This document shows positions 1-6,513 of a stretch of 9,783 bases of DNA, one piece after another (position 1 is the first letter of the stretch; each line of letters starts with the position of its first letter). The position numbers were made by a program, and so were the translations under genes. This DNA is from CAMYMG01 sp038259455 (GTDB lineage: Bacteria; Pseudomonadota; Alphaproteobacteria; Rhizobiales; Rhizobiaceae). The stretch lies in contig JBBSOT010000176.1 of NCBI GenBank assembly GCA_038259455.1, positions 1 to 9,783 on the forward strand. Reading direction: 5' to 3'. A model generated the notes under the pieces. That model did no database searches. It had not been told where the DNA came from and saw nothing but the letters and a program-made list of their open reading frames with translations.

Positions 1-73
1 GCGCCGGGTGGCTGCGCAAACGGTAGCGCAGTTGGACATTTTCATCCAGAAACCCGGGCCCTGGCGGGGGCAT
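1..73 (-). CDS. Possible 5' end of an unidentified gene leaving the window
   Basis: On the minus strand an ATG at 73-71 opens a frame of 24 codons with no stop before the window edge; the peptide begins MPPPGPGFLDENVQLRYRL. I do not recognise it. A purine-rich GGAGGGAG (91-98) lies upstream but about 17 bases from the ATG, too far for a normal ribosome binding site. The same bases are also open on the plus strand in two frames, to stops at 79-81 and about 160, so a plus-strand gene end is an equal alternative. The fragment is too short to decide by codon use. Confidence 0.2.
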   Translation of the reverse strand, partial: MPPPGPGFLDENVQLRYRLRSHPA

Positions 74-180
74 GTGCGTGAAACTCGTTGCTCCCTCCGG
101 CAGGGCAAGAACGCTGGCGGGCGCAGGTTACCGCGCCATTATTTAATTACAGAGGTGCGGCCCTAGCGCCCGCTTCCCGA

Positions 181-235
181 CCTTCGCTTACCCTCATCCA
201 GAGCGCGAGCGAAGCGAGTAGTCGAAGGATCAATG
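181..235. repeat. Possible dispersed rhizobial intergenic palindromic repeat
   Basis: The segment contains CCTCATCC (192-199), GAGCGAAGCGAG (207-218) and TCGAAGGAT (222-230). This order and wording resemble the short imperfect palindromes, of the type CTCATCCTGAG...CTCGAAGGATG, that occur many times between genes in Hyphomicrobiales chromosomes. Inverted matches are visible: CCTTCG (181-186) with CGAAGG (223-228), CTTCGCT (182-188) with AGCGAAG (208-214), and ATCC (196-199) with GGAT (227-230). Only one copy is in this window, so its repetitive nature is inferred from memory of related genomes. This copy looks degenerate, since the middle of the palindrome is imperfect. Confidence 0.45.
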
Positions 236-272
236 GCCAGACCGGAAACGGGGCGTGGTATCGAGCAGGCAT

Positions 273-398
273 GTGTCATCGAACCTGCGAACCCTCATTC
301 AACCGATTTTGGTGATTGCACTGGCCCTTCTGCCCTTGATGGCACTTGTCCAACGCGATAGGCCAATTCGCATTGCAAATCCGGAGGCCGGTCGGTGA
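273..398 (+). CDS. Candidate small membrane protein (41 aa) overlapping fumC start
   Basis: A GTG at 273-275 opens a 41-codon frame ending at TGA 396-398. The peptide starts MSSNLRTLIQPILVIALALL. Residues 8-26 form one strongly hydrophobic segment, and the tail (residues 27-41) carries four arginines, which suggests a single-pass protein with its C-terminus in the cytoplasm. Its stop overlaps the fumC GTG start in a four-base GTGA (395-398), the arrangement of translationally coupled genes, and the fumC Shine-Dalgarno lies inside it. An in-frame GTG at 255 would give 47 residues. Neither start has a strong ribosome binding site (AGG at 267-269 is only three bases away), and codon bias is weaker than in fumC. 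I do not recognise a family. It may be a leader peptide, a real small protein, or chance. Confidence 0.4.
   Translation: MSSNLRTLIQPILVIALALLPLMALVQRDRPIRIANPEAGR
383..387 (+). promoter_or_regulatory. Shine-Dalgarno site setting the GTG start of fumC
   Basis: GGAGG at 383-387 sits seven bases before the GTG at 395-397. This decides in favour of the GTG, since the next methionine is at residue 63, beyond the conserved N-terminal part of the enzyme. Confidence 0.8.
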
Positions 399-1798
399 CA
401 GACAGCGAGCAGAAATTCAGAACCGAAACCGATACGTTTGGGGCAATTGATGTTGCGTCGGATCGCTATTGGGGCGCTCAGGCGCAACGCTCGCTCGGCA
501 ATTTCAGGATCGGGTGGGAAAAGCAGCCGCTATCGGTTGTGCGGGCGCTCGGCATCGTGAAGCGTGCAGCGGCCGAAGCCAACATGGAACTCGGTCGTCT
601 CGACAAATCGCTTGGCAAGACCATTGTTGCTGCAGCCCAGGAAGTGATCGATGGCAAGCTCGACGATCACTTCCCGCTGGTTGTCTGGCAGACCGGTTCC
701 GGCACCCAGTCGAACATGAATGCCAACGAGGTTATTTCAAACCGCGCCATTGAAATGCTCGGCGGAAGCATGGGTTCGAAAAAGCCTGTGCACCCAAACG
801 ATCACGTCAACATGAGCCAGTCGTCCAACGACACCTATCCGACGGCCATGCATGTCGCTTGCGCGGAGCGGATCAACTCCATCCTGCTGCCAGCACTCAA
901 GCACCTGCACCAGGCTCTCGATGCGAAGGCAAAGGCTTTCGATCACATCATCAAGATCGGACGGACGCACACCCAGGACGCAACGCCGCTGACGCTTGGA
1001 CAGGAATTTTCCGGGTATGCGGCGCAGGTTGCCTCATCGATCAAGCGTTTAGAACTTACCCTTCCCGGCCTGATGGAATTGGCTCAGGGTGGCACCGCTG
1101 TCGGGACCGGGCTCAATGCACCCGTCGGTTTTGCCGAAAAGGTGGCCGAACGCATTGCAGCGATCACCGGTCTCCCCTTCGTCACCGCGCCCAACAAGTT
1201 CGAAGCTCTGGCAGCGCATGACTCCATGGTTTTCTCGCACGGTGCGATCAATGCGGCGGCGGCGGCGCTGTTCAAGATCGCCAACGACATACGCTTCCTC
1301 GGATCGGGGCCTCGCTCGGGTCTCGGCGAACTCTCCCTTCCTGAAAACGAGCCCGGCTCGTCGATCATGCCGGGCAAGGTCAATCCAACTCAATCGGAAG
1401 CCCTGACCCAGGTCTGCGTGCAGGTGTTCGGCAACAATGCTGCGCTCACCTTTGCCGGCAGCCAGGGCCATTTCGAGCTCAATGTCTATAACCCGCTGAT
1501 GGCCTATAATTTCCTGCAGTCGGTCCAACTCATGGCCGATGCGGCGGTTTCCTTTACCGACAATTGCGTCGTCGGCATCGAGGCGCGCGAAGACAACATC
1601 AAGGCGGCGCTCGACAGGTCACTGATGCTTGTGACAGCACTTGCTCCGACGATTGGCTACGATAACGCCGCCAAGATCGCCAAGACCGCGCACCGCAACG
1701 GCACGACGCTGCGCGAGGAAGCCCTGGCAACTGGCTTGGTCACGGAAGCCGACTACGAACGGCTGGTCAGGCCGGAGGACATGACACACCCTGGCTAG
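395..1798 (+). CDS. fumC: Class II fumarate hydratase (fumarase C)
   Basis: It catalyses the reversible hydration of fumarate to L-malate in the TCA cycle, as a cytoplasmic homotetramer that needs no iron-sulfur cluster (family knowledge). The 467-residue product matches the usual length of about 460-467. Visible motifs are the substrate-binding GSGTQSNMN (101-109), SQSSNDTYPT (141-150), GRTHTQDATP (189-198) with the catalytic-site histidine H192, and the superfamily signature GSSIMPGKVNP (321-331), whose S322 corresponds to the catalytic serine of E. coli FumC. The conserved C-terminal stretch ends just after a RPEDM motif (459-463). Start: GTG with GGAGG seven bases upstream. It overlaps the stop of a 41-codon upstream frame by four bases, which may couple their translation. 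No clear terminator follows; doxX begins 94 bases downstream on the same strand, so some read-through is possible. Confidence 0.97.
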   Translation: MTDSEQKFRTETDTFGAIDVASDRYWGAQAQRSLGNFRIGWEKQPLSVVRALGIVKRAAAEANMELGRLDKSLGKTIVAAAQEVIDGKLDDHFPLVVWQTGSGTQSNMNANEVISNRAIEMLGGSMGSKKPVHPNDHVNMSQSSNDTYPTAMHVACAERINSILLPALKHLHQALDAKAKAFDHIIKIGRTHTQDATPLTLGQEFSGYAAQVASSIKRLELTLPGLMELAQGGTAVGTGLNAPVGFAEKVAERIAAITGLPFVTAPNKFEALAAHDSMVFSHGAINAAAAALFKIANDIRFLGSGPRSGLGELSLPENEPGSSIMPGKVNPTQSEALTQVCVQVFGNNAALTFAGSQGHFELNVYNPLMAYNFLQSVQLMADAAVSFTDNCVVGIEAREDNIKAALDRSLMLVTALAPTIGYDNAAKIAKTAHRNGTTLREEALATGLVTEADYERLVRPEDMTHPG

Positions 1799-1880
1799 CC
1801 ATATTGTGAACGATATGTCGCCAACGACGCATCTTTAGTGAACATGCTTTGTGGGCTAAGTCTTGGCCAACATCAATTTC

Positions 1881-1884
1881 AGGA
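1881..1884 (+). promoter_or_regulatory. Ribosome binding site favouring the ATG at 1893 for doxX
   Basis: AGGA at 1881-1884 lies eight bases before ATG 1893. A TTG at 1863 is in frame and would add ten residues, but has no comparable purine-rich site before it, so the ATG is the better start. Confidence 0.55.
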
Positions 1885-1892
1885 ACAAGCTA

Positions 1893-2312
1893 ATGTCCAT
1901 AAGCTCCTCCGCTACCCATTCCTCTTCCGCTGCCGCAAACGCGGCAGTTCTTATCGGCCGTATCCTGCTTTCGATCCTGTTCATTACCGCGGGCTTTGGC
2001 AAACTGACCGCGATTACCGCAACCGCCGGCTGGTTCGGAAGCATCGGCCTGCCGATGCCGAGCGTTCTTGCCGTGCTCGTTGGCCTGCTTGAGCTTGTCG
2101 GCGGTCTTGCCATCATTGCCGGCTTCCAGGTCCGCATCGCTGCGCTGGCGCTGGCCGTATTCACGGTCGCCGCAACGCTGATCGCCCACACCGATTTGGC
2201 CGATCAAATCCAGCAGCTGATGTTCATGAAGAACCTGTCGATTGTCGGCGGCCTTCTGATCCTCGCCGCCTTTGGCGCCGGCGCCTACTCGGTCGACGCG
2301 CGACGCGGCTGA
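1893..2312 (+). CDS. DoxX family integral membrane protein
   Basis: A 139-residue protein with four predicted membrane helices (about 17-35, 57-77, 79-99 and 113-131), which is the DoxX fold. Family-typical wording includes FITAGFGKL (30-38) after the first helix half, a loop with IGLP before the second helix, and MKNLSIVGGLLIL (112-124) at the fourth. DoxX-family proteins are linked to respiratory quinone or thiosulfate chemistry in archaea and to redox stress responses in bacteria, but most bacterial members, including this one, have no defined substrate. The N-terminal 16 residues are rich in serine and alanine and precede the first helix. The gene lies 94 bases after fumC on the same strand and ends at a hairpin shared with convergent ppx. 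It may have its own promoter at 1799-1880, where I see no clear consensus. Confidence 0.85.
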   Translation: MSISSSATHSSSAAANAAVLIGRILLSILFITAGFGKLTAITATAGWFGSIGLPMPSVLAVLVGLLELVGGLAIIAGFQVRIAALALAVFTVAATLIAHTDLADQIQQLMFMKNLSIVGGLLILAAFGAGAYSVDARRG

Positions 2313-2327
2313 CCCCTACCCCCTAAG

Positions 2328-2350
2328 CGGCCCCGGCATGTCCGGGGCCG
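2328..2350. terminator. Bidirectional hairpin between convergent doxX and ppx
   Basis: CGGCCCCGG (2328-2336) pairs perfectly with CCGGGGCCG (2342-2350) around a five-base loop CATGT. It lies 15 bases after the doxX stop and eight bases from the ppx stop. On the plus strand it is followed by TTGGCGGTTT, a modest T-rich run; the minus-strand side lacks a T tract (CTTAGGGG). A GC-rich stem here fits an intrinsic terminator serving mainly doxX and possibly both genes. Confidence 0.7.
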
Positions 2351-2358
2351 TTGGCGGT

Positions 2359-3876
2359 TTACTCGTCGGCCACGACCAGTTCGAGCTTGCGCCCAGAGAC
2401 TTTGGCAAGCTGGGCCAGCCGCCCCTCCGGACGCTCGCCGCGCAGCGCGGCATTGGACTTCGGAATGACCAGCGCCAGCACGTCGTTCGGCCGCTTTTCC
2501 CACTTAAGACTCGGCATGATGCCCGGCATGGACGCCGTCAGCAGATAGACGACCCGCATCATGGCGCCAAGCAGTCGCGACCGCTCGAGATAACGCGGCG
2601 TGGCCAGGGCCTTTAGTTCGGGCGCGATGGAATCGTTGAACACGCCATCATTGCGGAAGGCATTGACCAGCGCCAGGAACAGCCTGCCCGGATGGTCGAC
2701 CCCGATGAACGATGCATGCGCGATGATGTTCAGCGATTGCGTTCCCCGGTATTCGGGATGTGCCCGCCAGCCGATATCGGCAAGCAGACACGCTGCGTGG
2801 CGGTAGCGTGCTTCTTCTTCGGTTTCGGCAATGTCGAATGCTGCCAGCGATTGTGTCGTCCAGTCGACAAGCTCGTGCGAGTGTATCACCGAGCGGGCAC
2901 GCAGCAGGGCCAACTCTTCGGCCGCCGATATGAGAGGATCGGCGCGTTGCGCTTCAATCGGCAGCAGCGAGAACAAGAACCCCTCGCGAACGCCGAGCGC
3001 CGAAACCACGATCTTGGACGGCTTCATCGCTGCGATGATTTCCAGGAGTACGGCCGCACCATAGGGCAACAGCGCACGCCGCACCTTGGATACGCGCTCG
3101 ATGCCCTTCATCTTTTCGATATCGCCGCGCGCCACCTGACGCAGGAATGCGGCCGAACCTTCGATGCCCATCTCGTAGTGATGCATGACGCTCAGAGGGT
3201 AGCCGGTCATGTTCATGTGCAGACGCGCGAGATTTCGCCAGGTTCCGCCAACCGCATAGAACACGCGGCCAGCCCCCGCTTTAAGCAGCTTGGCCTTTGC
3301 AAGTTCGCTCCGGGCGATCTTGGCGGCCGCGACGGGCGAGTTGCGCGACATGTCCTGCAGCCTCAAACCGCCGAGTGGAAGCGTGATCCCGTCGCCGATC
3401 GTCTCGCCGCTGACATCCACCAGTTCGAGGCTGCCGCCGCCCAGATCGCCGGCAATACCATCGGCTGGATGGAAACCGGAGATAACGCCAAGCGCCGAAT
3501 AATAGGCCTCCTCGCGTCCACTCAACACACGTATTTCTGTACCGAGCACTTCTCCGGCCCGCTGGATGAAGTCGGCACCGTTCTCGGCTTCACGTGCAGC
3601 CGCTGTCGCGATTACGCACAGCCGATCGGCCCCGGCCTGCTCCGAAAGCGCCCGGAACCGTCGGAATTCCTCCATCGATCGGGTCACGGCTGCCGTGTCC
3701 AGCTTTCCGGTCGTCACCAGTCCGCGGCCAAGGCCAGCCAGCATCTTTTCGTTGAAGAGGACGGTCGGCGAGCGCGACACGCCCTCGTAGACCACAAGCC
3801 GGATCGAGTTCGAGCCGATGTCGATGATCGACAAGGGTTGCCGATCCTGGAGCCGTCCCTGAGAAAATGATTTCAT
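2359..3876 (-). CDS. ppx: Exopolyphosphatase, Ppx/GppA family
   Basis: The enzyme removes terminal phosphates from inorganic polyphosphate; some members of the family also hydrolyse pppGpp to ppGpp. The 505-residue product has the ASKHA (actin-like) fold motifs in order: IDIGSNSIRL (18-27, phosphate 1), GREEAYYSALG (120-130, with the conserved acidic pair), DLGGGSLEL (144-152, phosphate 2), YAVGGTWRNLARL (207-219) and VSALGVREG (291-299). The C-terminal part (about 315-505) corresponds to the helical HD-like extension that long Ppx proteins carry, with HAACLLADIGW at 360-370. The ATG (3876-3874) shares one base with the ppk stop codon, and no Shine-Dalgarno is visible before it, so translation probably depends on ribosomes finishing ppk. 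Sequence alone does not settle Ppx versus GppA activity, but the pairing with ppk favours exopolyphosphatase. Confidence 0.93.
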   Translation of the reverse strand: MKSFSQGRLQDRQPLSIIDIGSNSIRLVVYEGVSRSPTVLFNEKMLAGLGRGLVTTGKLDTAAVTRSMEEFRRFRALSEQAGADRLCVIATAAAREAENGADFIQRAGEVLGTEIRVLSGREEAYYSALGVISGFHPADGIAGDLGGGSLELVDVSGETIGDGITLPLGGLRLQDMSRNSPVAAAKIARSELAKAKLLKAGAGRVFYAVGGTWRNLARLHMNMTGYPLSVMHHYEMGIEGSAAFLRQVARGDIEKMKGIERVSKVRRALLPYGAAVLLEIIAAMKPSKIVVSALGVREGFLFSLLPIEAQRADPLISAAEELALLRARSVIHSHELVDWTTQSLAAFDIAETEEEARYRHAACLLADIGWRAHPEYRGTQSLNIIAHASFIGVDHPGRLFLALVNAFRNDGVFNDSIAPELKALATPRYLERSRLLGAMMRVVYLLTASMPGIMPSLKWEKRPNDVLALVIPKSNAALRGERPEGRLAQLAKVSGRKLELVVADE

Positions 3877-6116
3877 CAGGACTGGGACGGACTTGTCTTC
3901 TTGCGCCGCTTGAATTGCGCAATCTGCTTGGGCGCATGCGACTTCAAAGCGTCGCCCCGTCCGGAAAGGCTCGGATTGGTCATGAAATATTCCTGGGCGT
4001 TGAAGGGTTCCTCGCCCTCGTCGAGCGCAATGCGCCGCGAGGTTCCGTCAGCCAATACTTCGAAACTTTGCTGGTTGTCCATTATGTTTCCCAGCATGAT
4101 CTGGCCAAGCACCTGCTCATGTACCGTCGCGTTGGTGATCGGCACCATGCACTCAACGCGTCGATCGAGATTGCGCGGCATCAGATCGGCAGAGCTGATA
4201 TAGATAATCGCGTCGTCGGATGGCAGTCCGGAACCGTTTCCGAAGCAGAATATACGGCTGTGCTCCAGGAATCGGCCAATGATCGATTTCACGCGGATGT
4301 TGTCGGAGAGCCCAGGAACCCCAGGACGCAGGCAGCAGATGCCCCGCACCACAAGGTCGATCTCGACGCCCTCCCGGCTGGCCTCGTAAAGTGCGTCGAT
4401 GATGGTCGGGTCGACCAGCGAGTTCATCTTCATCCAGATGCGCGCCGGCAGGCCGGCACGGGCATGGCCGATCTCCGCCCGGATATGCTCGATGATGCGG
4501 CTGCGGAGCGTGTATGGAGAAAGGGCAAGCCGCATGGTTTCACCCGGCTCTGCATAGCCGGTGATGAAATTGAATATCTGCGCCACGTCGCGGGCAATGA
4601 GCGGATCGGTCGTGAAGAAGGACAGGTCCGTGTAGATGCGCGCTGTGATCGGGTGATAGTTGCCGGTGCCCAGATGCACGTAGTTGCGCAGCTTTCCATC
4701 CTCGCGCCTGACGACAAGCGACATTTTTGCATGCGTCTTCAACTCGATGAACCCGAAGACCACCTGTACGCCGGCACGCTCGAGATCGCGTGCCCAGCGG
4801 ATGTTGGCCTCCTCGTCGAACCGGGCCTTCAGTTCCACAAGCGCGGTCACCGACTTGCCTGCTTCGGCCGCGTCGATCAGGGCGCGCACGATCGGGCTGT
4901 CGTTGGATGTACGGTAAAGCGTCTGCTTGATCGCAACCACCTCGGGGTCTGCGGCCGCCTGGCGCAGGAACTGGACAACGACATCGAAGGATTCGTAAGG
5001 GTGATGAACGACGATATCCTTTTCCCGGATGGCTGCAAAACAATCGCCGCGATGCTCTCGGATGCGTTCGGGAAAGCGTGGGTTGTAGGGCGTGAACTTC
5101 AGATCGTCGCGCGGAACGGCGACGATCTCTGAAATCTGGTCGACGGCCAGCGGCCCCGTCAGAACGCTGATGCGGTTCGACGCGATGCCCAGTTCGCCGG
5201 CCACGAACTCCCGCAGCTCCTCGGGTATCTGGCTGTCGAACTCGATGCGGATGACCGAGCCGCGGCGCCGCCGCTTCAGCGCGGTTTCAAACAGCTGGAC
5301 GAGGTCCTCGGCCTCCTCCTCGACTTCTATATCGCTGTCCCTGATGATCCGAAAAGTGCCGGATCCCTTGACCTCGTAGCCGGGAAAAAGCTTGCCGATG
5401 AACAGTCCGACCGTTTCCTCGATCGGAATAAAGCGCACGCACTTCTTGCGGTCTGGCAGGCGGATGAAGCGCTTGAGGGCGATCGGCAACCGCAGCAGCG
5501 CCGTCATCTCTTCGCGATCCTTGAGGTTGCGCAATTGCAGCCCAATGGAGAAGCCGAGGTTTGGAATGAACGGGAACGGGTGCGCCGGATCTATCGAGAG
5601 CGGTGTCAGGACGGGGAAGACCTGCTCCAGAAAATGCTCCTCCAGCCATGCCAGTTCGTCCTTGAAGAGCTGGTCGGCGCTGATCGTCTCGATGCCTTCC
5701 TTCTTCAAGAGAGACATCAGGTTTGAAAGGCTCTTCTGCTGATCTTCCTGCAAGCGCCCGACTTCAAGCAGAAGCTGCTCCAGTTGTTGCTCCGGCGTTC
5801 GCCCATCGGGAGATTTGAGGACGATTCCTTCCCGAACCTGGCCGGCGAGACCGGCGACGCGCACCATGAAGAACTCATCGAGATTTCCCGCCGAGATGGA
5901 CAGGAAACGAACGCGCTCCAACAGGGGGTGATTGGTGTTGTGCGATTCTTCTAGAACCCGGCGATTGAACTGCAGCCAGGAGAACTCGCGGTTGACGAAA
6001 CGGTCCGGGTTGCCTGAGCTCCCCCCGACATCGACCGAATGGCCGTCCGTGAACTCCTTCTGAAGCGGTTTCAACTCGTTCATCTCAATCTTTGCCCCTC
6101 GGCGTTTTCCATCCAT
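3876..6116 (-). CDS. ppk: Polyphosphate kinase 1
   Basis: It reversibly polymerises the gamma phosphate of ATP into inorganic polyphosphate, acting as a membrane-associated oligomer (family knowledge). The order of PPK1 regions is visible: N-terminal domain starting near RFVNREFSWLQFNRRVLEE (39-57), middle domain with TPLSIDPAHPFPFIPNLGF (171-189), and two phospholipase-D-like catalytic domains. H462 in LKTHAKMSL matches the phosphorylated H435 of E. coli PPK1, and H619 in FLEHSRIF matches H592, both with the same offset of 27. It is 746 residues, longer than the E. coli enzyme (688), with a basic, probably disordered tail ending in KRRKKTSPSQS. The start is uncertain: ATG 6116 has GGGA eight bases upstream, while the in-frame ATG at 6083 (residue 12) has GAGGGG eleven bases upstream. 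It is the first gene of a two-gene operon with ppx. Confidence 0.97.
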   Translation of the reverse strand: MDGKRRGAKIEMNELKPLQKEFTDGHSVDVGGSSGNPDRFVNREFSWLQFNRRVLEESHNTNHPLLERVRFLSISAGNLDEFFMVRVAGLAGQVREGIVLKSPDGRTPEQQLEQLLLEVGRLQEDQQKSLSNLMSLLKKEGIETISADQLFKDELAWLEEHFLEQVFPVLTPLSIDPAHPFPFIPNLGFSIGLQLRNLKDREEMTALLRLPIALKRFIRLPDRKKCVRFIPIEETVGLFIGKLFPGYEVKGSGTFRIIRDSDIEVEEEAEDLVQLFETALKRRRRGSVIRIEFDSQIPEELREFVAGELGIASNRISVLTGPLAVDQISEIVAVPRDDLKFTPYNPRFPERIREHRGDCFAAIREKDIVVHHPYESFDVVVQFLRQAAADPEVVAIKQTLYRTSNDSPIVRALIDAAEAGKSVTALVELKARFDEEANIRWARDLERAGVQVVFGFIELKTHAKMSLVVRREDGKLRNYVHLGTGNYHPITARIYTDLSFFTTDPLIARDVAQIFNFITGYAEPGETMRLALSPYTLRSRIIEHIRAEIGHARAGLPARIWMKMNSLVDPTIIDALYEASREGVEIDLVVRGICCLRPGVPGLSDNIRVKSIIGRFLEHSRIFCFGNGSGLPSDDAIIYISSADLMPRNLDRRVECMVPITNATVHEQVLGQIMLGNIMDNQQSFEVLADGTSRRIALDEGEEPFNAQEYFMTNPSLSGRGDALKSHAPKQIAQFKRRKKTSPSQS
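6095..6100 (-). promoter_or_regulatory. Purine-rich site that could set an alternative ppk start
   Basis: Read on the minus strand, GAGGGG at 6100-6095 lies eleven bases before an ATG at 6083-6081, which would give a 735-residue PPK. The conserved domain begins near residue 39, so homology cannot exclude either start. Confidence 0.35.
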
Positions 6117-6246
6117 AGCCGATTTCCCGCGAATTTATCTCGTGTCAGGGTTTTGCAACAGTTTGATTTCGTCCGGCTTGCAAAGATCCCGGTAATGTTA
6201 CAAACGCTAGCCTACACAGCATCCATATGAATTAACGGAGCGTAGC
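6117..6246. promoter_or_regulatory. Divergent intergenic region between ppk and the zinc-finger gene
   Basis: These 130 bases must hold the promoters for ppk-ppx (leftward) and for the zinc-finger/monooxygenase pair (rightward). It is more AT-rich than its surroundings. Two copies of the palindromic hexamer TTGCAA occur at 6153-6158 and 6178-6183. A TGTCA (6143-6147), which resembles a half Pho box, occurs on the plus strand, but I do not see the second half-site at the expected 11-base spacing. No convincing pair of -35/-10 elements stands out. Confidence 0.5.
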
Positions 6247-6492
6247 ATGGCGGGCGGTTCGATACCCCATTTCCAGAACGACGCGGGCCACGCGGCAATC
6301 GAGATTGGCGTCAGAGAGTTCATGTGTGTCGGGGCCAACCCACCATTCGACCATCCTCATGTCTTCCTCGACATGGGATCGGATAGCGAAAAGGTATGCC
6401 CTTACTGCTCGACGCTATACCGCTTCGAAGCAGGGCTCGGCCCCTCGCAGACGAGACCGGACAACTGCATTTACCCCGATCGCGCGGCCTGA
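6247..6492 (+). CDS. CHCC zinc-finger protein, NDUFS6-like (zf-CHCC family)
   Basis: An 81-residue protein whose core carries four presumed zinc ligands spaced C27-x8-H36-x14-C51-x2-C54, ending CPYCSTLYRF (51-60). This is the pattern of the zf-CHCC family, which includes the mitochondrial complex I accessory subunit NDUFS6 (13 kDa) and stand-alone alphaproteobacterial homologues. The phrase HPHVFLDM (36-43) fits the family's HPxVfL element. NDUFS6 is an accessory and assembly subunit of NADH dehydrogenase, so a role with complex I is a reasonable inference, but the nuo genes are not nearby. Start: ATG 6247 with GGAG six bases upstream (6237-6240). It is 21 bases ahead of the monooxygenase gene and probably cotranscribed with it, and divergent from ppk. 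The final 20 residues are polar and not part of the finger. Confidence 0.88.
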   Translation: MAGGSIPHFQNDAGHAAIEIGVREFMCVGANPPFDHPHVFLDMGSDSEKVCPYCSTLYRFEAGLGPSQTRPDNCIYPDRAA

Positions 6493-6513
6493 TCCAGAAC
6501 AGCAGGCTTTTTG

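Larger units (their letters stand above)
1..394. other. Region upstream of fumC without a firmly supported gene
   Basis: This 394-base stretch has no long open frame that resembles a protein. It holds a possible minus-strand gene start at the extreme left, an AT-rich patch around 138-150 that could belong to a promoter, a repeat-like element at about 181-235, and a small hydrophobic ORF at 273-398. The longer plus-strand frame at 88-315 has an arginine- and serine-rich, low-complexity translation and no ribosome binding site, and I do not regard it as a gene. The fumC promoter should lie here, but I cannot place -35/-10 elements with confidence. Confidence 0.6.

Noticed and set aside
233..361. 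A 42-codon plus-strand frame starting at ATG 233, just after AAGGA.
   Set aside because: The AAGGA is only three bases from the ATG, it lies in the repeat-like element, the translation has no recognisable character, and it overlaps the better hydrophobic candidate at 273-398.
1799..1880. Repeated GTGAAC words and an imperfect ATAT...ATAT palindrome between fumC and doxX as a regulator site.
   Set aside because: The words are short and unevenly spaced, and no symmetrical operator of convincing length could be built from them.
2692..5132. Two long plus-strand open frames (2692-3870 and 3867-5132) antisense to ppx and ppk, themselves overlapping by four bases.
   Set aside because: They are mirror images of strongly supported genes in GC-rich DNA, where the antisense frame often lacks stops. 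Their translations look unlike real proteins, and the four-base overlap follows from the ppk-ppx junction on the other strand.
6143..6162. Possible Pho box upstream of ppk (TGTCA at 6143-6147 near CTGTT on the minus strand).
   Set aside because: A Pho box needs two similar seven-base halves in the same orientation, 11 bases apart. The second half is not there, so only a half-site by chance can be claimed.
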